Positions 45,023-57,397 of a stretch of 64,000 nt of DNA are shown piece by piece. The DNA comes from CAWAVN01 sp963825075. GTDB taxonomy: Bacteria; Planctomycetota; Planctomycetia; Planctomycetales; Planctomycetaceae. Position numbers and translations under genes: made by a program. How positions within the stretch are numbered: position 1 is the stretch's first letter; every line of letters begins with the position of its first letter. The notes beneath the pieces are model-generated. The model did not search any database. It was not told the DNA's origin and saw nothing but the letters and a program-made list of their open reading frames with translations. The stretch covers positions 1 through 64,000 of the forward strand of contig CAWGRX010000010.1 of NCBI GenBank assembly GCA_963825075.1, read 5' to 3'.

Positions 45023-46704
45023 ATGCCCGTCAAAGCCCGTTGTCCCGAATGTAAGAAAGTGTTGACCCTCCCCGATAAAGCCCGGGGGAAAGCGGTGAAG
45101 TGTCCCGCCTGCGAGGCCCGCGTCCCGGTGCCTCGCGGGGAAAAATCGGCCGGACCAAAGCGTCCCAAAGCCGCCGCCGGAGCCGCAGCTGCCAAATCCC
45201 GGAAGCCCGCGCGGAGCCAGGCCCCCAAAGATGACGACGAACTGTTCGCCAACCTCGACCTCTCCCGCGTGGAGGACCGCCGCGTCCGCGTGTGCCCCAA
45301 ATGCGGCCTGGAAGTCGATGAGGAAGACATCGAGTGCCCCAAATGCGGCGTCGATCTGGCCACCGGCCGGCTGAGCGCGGAGAAACTCGCAAAAAAAGCA
45401 CGCGGCGGCCCCGACCCCGACAAATACTACGAAAAATTCCTCACCAGCGGCTGGGACTTCCTCAAAGAGCACTGGATGTTCGGCGTCCGCACGATGGCCT
45501 ACGTCATGATCTCCTCGGCCATCTGCCTGGGCGCGGCGTACATGACGGTTTACACCTCCAAGCTCCCGCTCAAAGTGTTCTGGGGGTTGATTGCGATCTT
45601 ATTAGCATTTGTGGGACCGGGCTGGTGCTGGTTCCTCGATTCCGTCCTCATTCAGCACGCCCTCGATAAAAAAATCAAACTCGACCGCGTCCGCTACGAA
45701 TTCTTCACCTGTGCCGCGCTGGGCATCAAGTTCTTCAGTTGGTTGGTCGTGTTTTGCACCCGTTTCAAGTCGTGTTCGGCACCATCGGGGGACTATTGAT
45801 CGCCAACGACAACGCCGCCGCCGGAGGAATCCTCATCGCCGTCGGCTTTTTGCCCGCGTTTTTCTGCTTTCCCCTCGCGACGTCCCACCTGGCCATGCCC
45901 ATCCAATGGCCCGGCTGGCTCTCTCCCAAGATTCTTGGGCAGTATTTCCAGGGCATGGTCAAGCCGGCGATGTATTGGTGCATGTTCTGCGCGGCGACCA
46001 TGCTGCCTTCGCTGATCTGCATCTTGATTATCGTGTTCGGATTCGGAGATGATCTGAGCAAAATCGTGGAAGACCTCAACCACAACGCCCGCGTCGAAAA
46101 CATCATGTCCTACGAGGAGCCTAAAAAGAAAAACGCCCCGGCCCCAGCCGAACAGCAGCAGGAAGCTGCCGGCCAGATCACCACCGAACTCAACCCCGTC
46201 ACCTGGTGGTTCTTCGCCTCGAAAGACCAAATCCTGTCCGAGAAAAAGTATTATGAGGCCCAAAGCGGCGGTGCGTCCGGACTCCCGTCCCCCAGCGGGA
46301 CGGACACCAAAAAACCCTGGGAACGCGAAATCGACATGGAACCGGTGATCGTGCCGGCCGTGTTATGGTTCGTGGCCTTGATCCCGTTTGCGTTTGCCGC
46401 CGTGTTTAACATGAAGACCAATGCCCTGTTTACCTATTACTTCCAACCCGAACTCCAACTCATTCGGGAAGAAAAAGAAGTCAAATGGGAGGGGAAAAAG
46501 AGCGGGGAACTCGACGACGAGGGCCGGGAACTGGAAGGCGCCAACATGGGGAAAGCCGCCGCAGGCATCGGCGGAACAATCGTGTTTTATATCGTCGCCA
46601 ACGTCGTCATGTACTTTGTCACAGGAGGCGAATATCTCTTGCTGCCCCGCCCGATTGCGAAGGCGCTCAACCTCGTCAATCAACAGCAGTCGGAGTCGCA
46701 GTAA
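45023..46704 (+). CDS. Zinc-ribbon multi-pass membrane protein, one-base frameshift
   Basis: About 560 aa. The N-terminal CPECKKV and CPACEARV, then CPKCGLEV and CPKCGVDL, make two zinc ribbons. After DPDKYYEKFLTSGWDFLKEH come several membrane segments (AYVMISSAICLGAAYMTVY, VFWGLIAILLAFVGPGW, FGTIGGLLIAN, ILIAVGFLPAFFCFPLA, MLPSLICILIIVFGFG and a C-terminal pair). The frame changes at about 45755: adding one C to TTTTGCACCC gives VVFCHPFQVVFGT. Function unknown, with the ribbon-plus-membrane layout frequent in planctomycetes. A perfect hairpin follows the stop. Confidence 0.8.
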
Positions 46705-46734
46705 CTCGAATATAAGGGACTGTCTTTCAGAATT

Positions 46735-46796
46735 GAGCGGCACGGCGCTAGCCGCCGGTTCCGCGCTCAAAACCGGCGGCTAGCGCCGTGCCGCTC
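46735..46796. terminator. Perfect 26-bp-arm hairpin, likely bidirectional terminator
   Basis: GAGCGGCACGGCGCTAGCCG... (46735-46760) and its exact inverse (46771-46796) surround a 10-base loop between two convergent genes. The arm shares GCTAGC with the other CTAGCG-family units, so it is also a member of the repeat population. Confidence 0.75.
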
Positions 46797-46822
46797 ACAA
46801 AACTCAACTTCTGAGACTGTCG

Positions 46823-48346
46823 CTAAGATTCCAGAACATGCCGGGCCTGGCGGCGGGGTAATCGGGCGGATTTGCGATTGTGGATCGGCGGCGAGAGTTC
46901 ATAACCGGCGAACAACCGCGGGCGGTCGCTGCGGCCGCCCCGCTGATAATCCTGCCAGAGCCGCTCGGCCACGTGTTGTCCCGGCAGCCGGCAGACTTCG
47001 GTCAGATAATCGAGCAAGCGTTCCATCAACCGTACGAGCGAAAGCCCATGCGTCCGCTGTTCCCGCTCGTAAAGCCAATCCGCGAACGCCAAAACCCCTG
47101 CAAACGGTTCCGAGCGTTCCCATAACAAAGGCGTCGTCTCCACAAAGTTCCCGCTGTTGGCGAAGAGGTCCCAATACTTCGCAAACCGACGCATGCGAGA
47201 CATCGTTCCCGCATCGATGTCCCGGGTTTGGAGGATTTCATAGGGCGGATGCGGACTGTAAATCATTTGCCACTCGGCATCGTGCCGGACAATCGGCGTG
47301 CCCCGCAGCCGCTTGAGCATCCCCACCTGAATTTCCTGAGGCCCCAAAGCCACGAGCCGATTGAACCCTGCCGCGAAGGTTTCCAGATCCTCGCCGGGCA
47401 GTCCCACAATCAAATCCGCATGCACGTGGACGCCGGTCTCTTCACGGAGAAACGTGAGATTGTCTTCGAGCTTCGTGACATCCTGCTGGCGGCTGATCCG
47501 CTCCGACACGGCGGAGTCAAACGTCTGGATCCCCACTTCAAACTGCAAGGCCCCCGGTGGAAAACGGGCGATGATGTTCCGCAACGATTCCGGCAAGCGG
47601 TCGGGAATCATCTCGAAATGCAAAAACAGCCCCGGCTCGTAGCGGTCCAGAAAGAACTCCAAAATCGCCCGGCTGGTTTTGAGATTCAAATTGAACGTGC
47701 GGTCCACGAATTTGAACTGCCGAACTCCCCGCTCCAACAGCGACTGGATCGCATTCAAAAAATCAACCAGCGGAAACTGCCGCACCGGGATTTCCAGAGC
47801 CGACAGACAAAACTCGCACGTGAACGGGCAGCCCCGCGAAGCCTCCACGTAAATCACCCGGTGGGCGATGTCTTCTTCGGTATATTCCAGGTAGGGCAGT
47901 TTCACATCGGCAAGAGCCGGCGGCTCGGCGGCGAGAATTTTTTCGCTCGGCAAATCGCCTTTTAAGATCCGCCGGCAGACTTCGGGAAACAGCAAGTCTC
48001 CTTCGCCGGTGATGACATAATCGGCTGCCTGCACGATCGGTTGATCGTCCCATTCGTAGCTGACCTCCGGCCCGCCGAGCACCACGGTCAAATCCGGCCG
48101 CACGCGCTTCAAATCCGCGACCAATCTTGCCGAAGGTTCCACGTTCCAGATATAAACCCCCACGCCCACAATGCGGGGATTCCGCGCGAGGATCTGATCC
48201 ATCACCTCCAGCGGATTTTCGCTCAGCCCGAACTCCAGGATTTCCGTGTCCCCGCGAAGTTGCCCCATATTCGCCCGCAAATACCTCAGCCCGAATGCGC
48301 TATGATGATAGCGGGCATTAAACGTCGTCAGCACAACATCCGGCAT
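46823..48346 (-). CDS. B12-binding radical SAM protein (DUF4080)
   Basis: 507 aa from MPDVVLTTFNARYHHS. The N-terminal cobalamin-binding-type domain (LVVLGGPEVSYEWDD area) is followed by a radical SAM domain with CPFTCEFC cluster cysteines, VDRTFNLN and LQFEVGIQTFD. The C-terminal part (LFAGYELSP) matches the DUF4080 type. Such proteins are predicted methyltransferases or rearranging enzymes; the substrate is unknown. Convergent with the zinc-ribbon gene. Confidence 0.88.
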   Translation of the reverse strand: MPDVVLTTFNARYHHSAFGLRYLRANMGQLRGDTEILEFGLSENPLEVMDQILARNPRIVGVGVYIWNVEPSARLVADLKRVRPDLTVVLGGPEVSYEWDDQPIVQAADYVITGEGDLLFPEVCRRILKGDLPSEKILAAEPPALADVKLPYLEYTEEDIAHRVIYVEASRGCPFTCEFCLSALEIPVRQFPLVDFLNAIQSLLERGVRQFKFVDRTFNLNLKTSRAILEFFLDRYEPGLFLHFEMIPDRLPESLRNIIARFPPGALQFEVGIQTFDSAVSERISRQQDVTKLEDNLTFLREETGVHVHADLIVGLPGEDLETFAAGFNRLVALGPQEIQVGMLKRLRGTPIVRHDAEWQMIYSPHPPYEILQTRDIDAGTMSRMRRFAKYWDLFANSGNFVETTPLLWERSEPFAGVLAFADWLYEREQRTHGLSLVRLMERLLDYLTEVCRLPGQHVAERLWQDYQRGGRSDRPRLFAGYELSPPIHNRKSARLPRRQARHVLES

Positions 48347-48441
48347 GGTTGAGAGAAGGGGCAAAGAAACAAAGGCCACAAAGGGGAGCGAAACTTAGGA
48401 CCGCGTTGACTCGCCGACCGGGCGGGATTTTGGTGTCATTC

Positions 48442-49787
<1,346 letters not shown>

Positions 49788-49791
<4 letters not shown>

Positions 49792-51869
49792 GGGGACTCT
49801 CGGGTGGGATAGGGTCGCGTTGTGGTGTTCGTTTTCGGATTGGTTTTCTTTTGAAACGGTTCGCTCAGGATCACCTGCTTGATGAGCGTCTGAAATTTGT
49901 AGCCATCCGCTGCCGTGGCTTGGGCGATTTTGTCGAGAGCCGATTGGTCGGCGGCCTCCAGCGCACGGGCCAGGGCAAAGGACAACAGATGCCCGGCAAA
50001 AGCCCGCGCGAACCGGTCTTTCTCGGTGAGAATCGCCTCTTTGAATTCGATGACGTTCGCGAATTTGTGTTTGCGGAACAACAGACCCGCTGGATCAACC
50101 TTCCGCCCATTCTTGTATTGCTCTCGCCATGTGCCGATCGGGTCGAAGTTTTCGAGCGCGAAGCCGAGCGGATCGATTTTCTCGTGGCAGCCCTTGCAAT
50201 CGCTGCGTGCCCGATGCAGCGCCAATCGTTCGCGGAGCGTTAAATGTTCTTCGCCTTCCGGGGGTTTTTCCGCAAGGGGAGGAACATCGGCGGGGGGCGG
50301 CTTGGGCGGATTGTTAAAGACCACGCTGGCAATCCAGGCCCCGCGGGTCATGGGCTTCGTTCGCTCCGGTCCGGAAGTCATCGTCATTACCGCGGCGTTC
50401 GTGATCACGCCACCGGTCCGGCGATCCGTGACAGGGAGGCGCTCAAACCGCAAAACCGTGACCCCCGGCCCCCGCTTTCTCTCATGCGGAAGCTTCGAGG
50501 CCAGTTCTTTATAGGCCCCATCCAAGAAATCGGATCGGTAGGTGAAATCGGGGTCAATCAGTTGGGTGATGGGGCGATTCTCAATCAGGACGGTCTCAAA
50601 CAGCAGCAGCGGCTCCAGCATCATGTGCATGCTGGCTCGGTATTTTGAAAAGTAGAACTGCGGATATTTCTCCGGATTGGGCACGGAGGAAATGATTCGC
50701 TCCAGTTGCAGCCATTGGGCAGGGAAACTGTCGCAGAACCGTTTCAACTTTTTATCCTTCAACATCCGCTCGATTTGCGCATTCAAAATCTGCGGTTGGC
50801 TCAATTGCCCCCCGGCGGCCAGATCAAGCAGCGTTTGATCGGGGAGGCTGCCCCACAGAAAAAACGACAGCCGCGATGCCAACTCGAAATCGTCGATGGT
50901 CTCTGCCGTTTGTTCCTGGGTCGATTTGTCATAGAGATAGAGAAACTTGGGAGAGGCAATCGTGGCGGCGGCTAGGGATTTCATCACTTCGGGAAACGCG
51001 ACGCCCGACTCCAATTGATGGGCGGCAAACTCCGTATAGCGATTGAGTTGCCGGCGGTCGATTGGCCGGCGAAAAGCCCGCACGAGAAACGGCTCAAGCC
51101 GACGACGCACTTCGGCTTTGGGGTCCGCGCCATCAGCGGGGGCCGCGAAGAAGGTGTTCCAGATGCCGACGTTTCGGGGAACAAAGTCCGGGCTTTGGGG
51201 AATGGATTGGCCCAATTTCAAAAAGGCTTCCATCAACAAAGGCGACAACGAAAGATGATCGCCCCTGTTGTCGAAGCCGTGTTCCGCCCGGAGATCTTGC
51301 GGAAACGCGGCCACTCCGCCCAGCCGCCGCTCGATCAACTGCGACTTCCCCAACGGGCGACTGCCCACGGTGACAACATCGGCCATCTTCCCCGTTTGCG
51401 GTTGGAAGTATCCCCCGTGTTCTCGCATCATCCGTTCGGGCAGCGTGAACACAGTGCATTTCAAATCGAAGAGATCAATCACCGCGTTGTTGTATTGAAA
51501 CCGATTCATCCGCCGGATCGGCGTGTGCGGGAATCCGTGTTTCTTGGAGGCCGCCGATCGCTCTCGCCGCCGAAGTTCCTCAATCAGTTGTTGACGAAGT
51601 TTAGGATCCAACGCCGGCCCATAATCCGGCGGCATCTCCTTCAAATCCAAAACATTGATCAACCGGCGCAGCAATTCCAGATTGGTGGTCAAGTCGGCGT
51701 TTTGCAGTTTCTTGAGATTCACCTCGCCTTCAATTTCCTCGGTGGCACCGTGACACTTCACGCAGTGCTTTTGAAGGGCGGGAGCGAGCACCTTCGTGAA
51801 CGCGTCCGTCTCTGCCCCACGCACTGGCACGGCGAGCAGGAACGGCAGCGAAAGGAAAATGAGAAACAT
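49788..51869 (-). CDS. DUF1592/DUF1588 planctomycete cytochrome-c-type protein
   Basis: 693 aa from MFLIFLSLPFLLAVPVRGAE (signal peptide); an upstream ATG at 51956 would add an atypical leader. Domain order: an N-terminal CVKCH heme site in a cytochrome-like domain, a DUF1587-like IRRMNRFQYNNAVIDL, then DUF1595/1592 (VRAFRRPIDRRQLNRY, ASPKFLYLYD), DUF1588 (AYKELASKLP, FERLPVTDRRTGGVI, with a second CKGCH) and DUF1585 at the end. An exported protein with two possible hemes. Coupled to the DUF1552 gene. Confidence 0.92.
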
Positions 51870-52117
51870 GGCGGCGCAGCCGTGTAATTGGACGGCGCGA
51901 TCAGCTGGGTGGAAAAAACCATCCGGGCAGGTTGTGAGGTGTGATGGATTTGACATCCGACGGATTTTCGCTTGTGGGGCGATGTTTTGGGATAAAACTT
52001 CATTGTATCGCAGAAAGCCCCGTTGAGCACCGCAGCCGCGAGAAAAGACCTGTTCCCAGGGCGGTGCCCTGTGGGTTATTTTGTGGTGGCCCCGTTGTCC
52101 AGCACTTCAAACGCAGA

Positions 52118-52684
52118 CTACTCCTCCATGACCTCCGTCTCCTTCGTGGAGGCCATGTCGTTGACTTTGCCTTCGTATTTCTTGGTCAAATCCTGGACTT
52201 GATCTTTGGTGTCGTCGCGGATGTCTTCGCTGAAGAGCTTTTCCTTCTCTGCCTGGTCCGCGTGTTTGTTGGCGTCCCGGCGGATGTTGCGGATGGAAAC
52301 CCGGGCCTCTTCCGCCAATTCCTTCACGCGGGAGACCAACTGCTTTCGGCGTTCGGTGGAGAGCGGCGGGATATTCAGCCGAATCAGCCGCCCGTCCGAG
52401 TTCGGCGACAGCCCCAGGTCGCTGGATTGAATCGCCTTGGCGATATTGCTGAGGGCCGAGGCGTCGAAGGGGCGGATCACAATCTGCTGCGGTTCCGGCA
52501 CGCTGATGTTCGCCATCTGTTTGAGCGGCGTCGGCGACCCGTAGTAGTCCACGCGGATTGAATCCACCAACCCCGGCGTCGCCCGCCCGGTCCTTAAGCC
52601 CTGAAATTGCCCATGCAGCACTTCGACGGCTTTGTCCATCCGTTCTTCGGCATCCATCAGGATTTCATCTTGGTCCATAGCCAT
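52118..52684 (-). CDS. frr: Ribosome recycling factor
   Basis: 188 aa, normal length. MDKAVEVLHGQFQGLRTGRA and later SVPEPQQIVIRPFD, RLIRLNIPPLSTERRKQLV and VSIRNIRRDANK are canonical. With EF-G it splits the 70S ribosome after termination. It diverges from the kdsD gene. Confidence 0.97.
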   Translation of the reverse strand: MAMDQDEILMDAEERMDKAVEVLHGQFQGLRTGRATPGLVDSIRVDYYGSPTPLKQMANISVPEPQQIVIRPFDASALSNIAKAIQSSDLGLSPNSDGRLIRLNIPPLSTERRKQLVSRVKELAEEARVSIRNIRRDANKHADQAEKEKLFSEDIRDDTKDQVQDLTKKYEGKVNDMASTKETEVMEE

Positions 52685-52941
52685 GGGGAGATTCCTTTAT
52701 GCAAAGACAGAGGGCGGCAGGCTTTTGAATGTCAGGAATTCGCGTCTTTTTCGCCAAAAGTCAAGCCGGGGTTGTTTCTTCAGACGCCCGTAGCCTCAAA
52801 ATAACGGATTTCCTCGAAGCTGAAAAGAAAAATCGGCTTCGCCAAAGTCAGAAAAATCGGTCCGGATTGACCCGGTTTTGCCATCCGGGTATCATGCCGC
52901 GCTTTTCAGTCTTGAGTCTTCGTACAGTTCCCTCGTCAAGG

Positions 52942-53994
52942 ATGACGATGATGAGTTCCCTGCCTTTGGCCTGGTCCGCGGGTCTGACTCCGCTGGAACA
53001 GCTTCGCGAAGCCCGCTCCATTCTGCGGGATGAGGCCGACGCCTTAAATGCCCTCTCTAAACGCCTGGACGGCGCATTTTGCCAGGCCCTTCAGATGATT
53101 TGCGAAAGCCGGGGCTGCGTGATCGTCACGGGCGTGGGGAAAGCCGGTTTGATCGGGCAGAAAATCGCGGCGACGTTTTCCTCGACGGGAACCCGGTCGA
53201 TTTTTCTGCATCCCGTGGAAGCCATGCACGGGGACTTGGGCTGCGTGCATACCGATGATGTGTTGCTAATGCTCTCCAACAGCGGCGAGACGGAAGAGAT
53301 TTCCCGGTTGCTGCCGCTGGTCAAACAACTGGACGTCCCGATCATTGCCGTCACCGCCACGGACACGAGCACGCTGGGCCGGCAAGCGGACGTGACGATT
53401 CGTCTCGGGAAAATCCACGAAGCCGGTCCGCACGGTTTGGCGCCTTCGACGAGCACCACCGCGATGCTGGCGATGGGCGATGCCTTGGCCCTGGTGCTCT
53501 GCCAGATCAAAGGCTTTACGCCGCAGCAGTTTGCGGTGTTTCATCCGGGCGGGAGCCTGGGCCGGAAATTGGCCCGCGTTAGCGAAATCATGCGGCGGGG
53601 CGAGGAACTCCGGCTGGCCCCGGCGTCCGCGACGGTGCGGGACGTGTTCATCACGCTCGCGAAACCAGGCCGGCGAACCGGGGCGGTGATGCTCGTGGAA
53701 ACCGCAGGCGGGCTGGCGGGGTTGTGCACCGACAGCGATCTGGCCCGCATGCTGCAAACAAATCAGGATGTGCCCTGGGACCTGCCGATTTCCGAAGTGA
53801 TGACGAAAAACCCGCTGACCACCCGGCCCGATGCGCGGCTGATCGACGTGGTGGACGTTCTCTCCGTTCATAAGATCAGCGAGTTGCCTGTCGTCGATGA
53901 GGCGGGCTGCCCGATCGGATTAATCGATATTACCGATGTCATCGGACTGATGCCCGCCGACGATGCCGCCGACCTCATCCAAAACGCGGGATGA
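52942..53994 (+). CDS. kdsD: Arabinose-5-phosphate isomerase (KdsD/KpsF)
   Basis: About 350 aa. The SIS domain (CVIVTGVGKAGLIGQKIAAT, LHPVEAMHGDLG, MLSNSGETEEI and GLAPSTSTTAMLAMGDALA) binds the sugar phosphate, and two C-terminal CBS domains (TVRDVFITLAKPGR and ISEVMTKNPLTTRPD) follow. It converts ribulose-5-phosphate to arabinose-5-phosphate, the precursor of Kdo in lipopolysaccharide. The LptA/OstA-like gene follows on the same strand. The start is not certain (52894 or 52942). Confidence 0.93.
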   Translation: MTMMSSLPLAWSAGLTPLEQLREARSILRDEADALNALSKRLDGAFCQALQMICESRGCVIVTGVGKAGLIGQKIAATFSSTGTRSIFLHPVEAMHGDLGCVHTDDVLLMLSNSGETEEISRLLPLVKQLDVPIIAVTATDTSTLGRQADVTIRLGKIHEAGPHGLAPSTSTTAMLAMGDALALVLCQIKGFTPQQFAVFHPGGSLGRKLARVSEIMRRGEELRLAPASATVRDVFITLAKPGRRTGAVMLVETAGGLAGLCTDSDLARMLQTNQDVPWDLPISEVMTKNPLTTRPDARLIDVVDVLSVHKISELPVVDEAGCPIGLIDITDVIGLMPADDAADLIQNAG

Positions 53995-54105
53995 CGGCGC
54001 GGAAAACCCGATACGAGTGGAAGAACGCGTTCAATCCTTTTCTTGCCAACACCGGTTCCCACCAGTCTGCCGCCGTTTTGCCTTTCCGCCTGAAGAGGTC
54101 GTCCC

Positions 54106-57100
54106 GTGCCCGCGGATAAATTTAATCTGCTTGCCTCCTCTCGCGGCCGCTGGTTCAAGCGCGTGGGGATGACGTTGACGGCGGGGGCCATCCTGACAGG
54201 GTTCTATAGCATTTATGCGATGGTTTTAAGGCCCGTGGTGGAGACGCCGGGCCTGTCCTACCAGCACGTTTCCGTCGAGATTCCCCCGCCGCCGCCGCCC
54301 CGCCAGGGCGTGGAAATGGCGGAGCGGTATCTCGCTTCGCAACCGTGGGCGGCCAAAGCCAAATGGGTGATCCGCACGGAAGAAGCTTTTGTCTATTTCG
54401 AGGATTGGGATCCGCTCGAAGACGACGAAGCCGCCCGCTGTACGCCCTTTGCCATGATCTACACCACCAAGGGCCGAAACCCAGACGAAAAACCGATCAC
54501 GATTATCAGCGACTCGGCCTATGTGCGGTTCGCCAAGAAATTCAGCTTCACCTCGCCCGATCCCGGCCGGGTCATCGGCGGGGCACTCGAAGGCAACGTG
54601 CAGATTCACGGCGACAACAATTTGCAAATCATGGGCCGCAACTTCGTGTTCAACGAAGAAGCCATGCGCATCTGGTGCGATAACCACGTCGATTTTGCCT
54701 ACGGCCCGCACAAAGGGAACGGACATGGCCTGCAGATCGAACTGATTCCCGATCCCGTGGCCCGCGCCCAAGAAAAACTCGCCGTTAAAGGTTTCAAGAC
54801 GATTCGGCTCCGGCGGAACGTGTCGATGGATCTGGAATTCCGCGACGGGCAAAGCAAAGTCGTCCCGGCTGAAGACGCCAAGCTCCCGGAAGACCCCCAA
54901 CCGCCACCCTTCGCCGAGACCGCCAGCAACGAGGCCAAACCCAAGAAGCCCACGATTGTCAAAGTCAGAAGCGCCGGCAGTTTCGAATTCGTCGTCGCCA
55001 CCAACGTGGCCACGTTTGAAGATGAGGTCCGGGTTTATCAGCCCACGGAACCCGGCAAATACAATTCGCTGCAATCCGACTTGATGACGTTGTATTTCGA
55101 GCCGAAGAAGAAAATTCCCGATCCCCAGGCTCCTCATGCCGGCGAGAGTCAAACGGCTCAAAAAACCGAGCCGCCGCCGGAGGACAAAGACCGTTTCCAG
55201 TCGGTGGATTCCAATTTGACGTTCAAGCGGTTGGTTGCTGTGGGCGAGAACGTGATCCTGCGGTCGGAAACGAACGACCTGATCGCGACGATGCACCGCT
55301 TGGATTACGACGCCCAAACCCGTGCCGCCAAACTGACGAGCCGGGGCACCGTCCGCGTGTTGCAGAAGCAAAGCGAAATGCACTCGCCGTGTATCGACTT
55401 GCTGCACCAACAGGGCGGCCGGGTGACCCACATGACGGCCCAAGGTCCGGGGTGGCTGAAAAGCCTCGACAAGAATACCGGTAAGCTGGCCTTCGCCGCC
55501 CGATGGAAAAAGCTGCTCAAAAAGTTTCCCGACCCGGCCACCGGGGAAGACATCATCAAATTGGAATCCGAAGCGCAGGTCCTCCAACCGGAAGACGGGA
55601 TCGGGCTGGCGGCGGAGGTGATCAAACTGTGGCTGCGACCGCAGGAGCCGTCCGCAGCGTCGGCCTCGGTTCCCAAGCCTCAAAATTCAGCCGATGATCG
55701 CGACGATCGCGCCAATCGCATGCAGCCCAAAAAACTGCTGGCCGAGACCAACGTGGCGATCGCCAGCCCCAACATGCTGGGAGAAACCCAGCGGCTGGAA
55801 GTCTGGTTCGAGCCGGCGGCCCCCGCGGTGAACCTGCCCGCGGAAACGGCAGAAGCCCGCCGATCGCGCGAGAATCTCAAACCGGCGATCAAGCAGATTC
55901 CCAAAGTGCAAAATCCCTCTTCGCCGCCTGGGACCCCCAACGTTCTGGCAGTCTCGCAGGAACATTCCCGCGACAACCTGCCTTTGGCTCCGCCGGCCAG
56001 CGAGAAATCCCTTTCGTCTTCAGATTCCACTGTAAACCAAGAATCCAAACGCCCCGACTTGAAAACCCATAAATCCAACGACGGCCCCATCAAAGTCGTC
56101 TCCGATCTCATCCAAGTCAACGTGCTCACATACGGTGGCCAAAAGAAATCGGAAATCTCTGAAGTGAAAACCTTCGGGAACGTTGACGTTGTCCAGCAGC
56201 ACGGTCCCGAGGAACAGCCCCTCCACATGACCGGCGAACAACTCCACGTCAAAAACCGGGCCAAAAACGATCAGGTGATGACGCTGTGGGGCAGCCCGGC
56301 CCACGTGCGGGATCGCGGCACGCACATCGAAGGCCGGCAAATCTTCCTCGACCGCCGCCAGAACTTTTCCAAAGTCACGGGAGCGGGATTGCTGCAACTG
56401 CCCGTCAAACGGTCGCTCGACGGCGAGGAACTCGCAGAAGCCAAGCCGCTTGACATTTGGTGGGAAGAGCAGATGACCTTCGACGGGCTGGATGCGAAGT
56501 TCTTCGGCAACGTGCGGGCGGTGCTCAACAACGGCGGTTCGCGGAGCAACATGCGCTGCGAAGAGATGCAGGTGGTCATGAGCCGCCGGGTGTCGTTCAT
56601 GCAGGATCAAAGTTCGCAGCAAAAGGGCCAGGACAAAATCGAGATCGAGCGCGTGTACTGCAAAGATGGGGTGGAGTTCGACAGCTACAAATACGAAGAG
56701 GCCAAACTCTCCGAGGTTCGCCGGGGCCGGTTTGCCGAGCTGACCGTCAACCAGACCACGGGACACACGTCGGGCCAGGGGCCGGGCTGGATCAAACTTT
56801 GGCGGCGCGGGCGGGGCAAACGGGCCGGCATGACGCCCAATGCCTCCGTCAAAGCCAACCGCGCACTCAAGCCTGATGCGACCGACTGGGAATACATGCG
56901 GATTGATTTTGATGGGACGTCGGACGGCAATCTCAAGCAGAAGTTCAACACGTTTAAGGACAACGTCCAAATTGTGTATGGTCCCGTGGAACGCCCGCTG
57001 ATGGTGATTCCATTGGAGAATCCGGAGAAGCTGCCCAAAGATGCCGGCTGGATGCGGTGCCAAAGCCTGCGGATCACCCAGCATGAGCCAGCCCAAAAAG

Positions 57101-57378
57101 ATGAGGCGAGCTATGCGCATCTGCTCGCAAAGGGGAATGTTTATCTGGAAGGGCGGACGGCCCACGGGACGTTCAACGGCAGCGCGAATTCCGTCTCGTT
57201 CGACGAGTCCAAAGGCCTTTACACCCTGCGTTCGCAAGGCCGGGAAAAGGCGACCATCTTTCGGCAAACGCAAGTCGGCGGCGACACCAGCCGGGCGGAG
57301 GCTCAACTGATGTATTTCATTCCTGCCCGCAATTTCCTGTCAATCGACCAAGCGACCTTCCTGGACGGCGTGAATTAA
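54106..57378 (+). CDS. Giant LptA/OstA-like envelope protein
   Basis: 1090 aa. A short basic N-terminus and a membrane anchor (LTAGAILTGFYSIYAMVL, about 24-41) are followed by a proline-rich linker and repeated OstA-type beta-jellyroll segments: GGALEGNVQIHGDNNLQI, FVVATNVATFEDEVRVY, LVAVGENVILRSETNDL, EISEVKTFGNVDVVQQHG and MTFDGLDAKFFGNVRAVL. The strand pattern and the position after kdsD match the lptC/lptA genes of lipopolysaccharide export in proteobacteria (kdsD-kdsC-lptC-lptA). The likely role is a periplasmic bridge for lipid A or a related glycolipid. Function is inferred from layout and fold. Confidence 0.6.
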   Translation: MPADKFNLLASSRGRWFKRVGMTLTAGAILTGFYSIYAMVLRPVVETPGLSYQHVSVEIPPPPPPRQGVEMAERYLASQPWAAKAKWVIRTEEAFVYFEDWDPLEDDEAARCTPFAMIYTTKGRNPDEKPITIISDSAYVRFAKKFSFTSPDPGRVIGGALEGNVQIHGDNNLQIMGRNFVFNEEAMRIWCDNHVDFAYGPHKGNGHGLQIELIPDPVARAQEKLAVKGFKTIRLRRNVSMDLEFRDGQSKVVPAEDAKLPEDPQPPPFAETASNEAKPKKPTIVKVRSAGSFEFVVATNVATFEDEVRVYQPTEPGKYNSLQSDLMTLYFEPKKKIPDPQAPHAGESQTAQKTEPPPEDKDRFQSVDSNLTFKRLVAVGENVILRSETNDLIATMHRLDYDAQTRAAKLTSRGTVRVLQKQSEMHSPCIDLLHQQGGRVTHMTAQGPGWLKSLDKNTGKLAFAARWKKLLKKFPDPATGEDIIKLESEAQVLQPEDGIGLAAEVIKLWLRPQEPSAASASVPKPQNSADDRDDRANRMQPKKLLAETNVAIASPNMLGETQRLEVWFEPAAPAVNLPAETAEARRSRENLKPAIKQIPKVQNPSSPPGTPNVLAVSQEHSRDNLPLAPPASEKSLSSSDSTVNQESKRPDLKTHKSNDGPIKVVSDLIQVNVLTYGGQKKSEISEVKTFGNVDVVQQHGPEEQPLHMTGEQLHVKNRAKNDQVMTLWGSPAHVRDRGTHIEGRQIFLDRRQNFSKVTGAGLLQLPVKRSLDGEELAEAKPLDIWWEEQMTFDGLDAKFFGNVRAVLNNGGSRSNMRCEEMQVVMSRRVSFMQDQSSQQKGQDKIEIERVYCKDGVEFDSYKYEEAKLSEVRRGRFAELTVNQTTGHTSGQGPGWIKLWRRGRGKRAGMTPNASVKANRALKPDATDWEYMRIDFDGTSDGNLKQKFNTFKDNVQIVYGPVERPLMVIPLENPEKLPKDAGWMRCQSLRITQHEPAQKDEASYAHLLAKGNVYLEGRTAHGTFNGSANSVSFDESKGLYTLRSQGREKATIFRQTQVGGDTSRAEAQLMYFIPARNFLSIDQATFLDGVN

Positions 57379-57397
57379 ATCACGGTTCGGGAAAGCG

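Noticed and set aside
54226..57306. Long minus-strand ORFs (485 and 428 codons) opposite the LptA-like gene
   Set aside because: Compositional shadows without starts, ribosome-binding sites or recognisable motifs.
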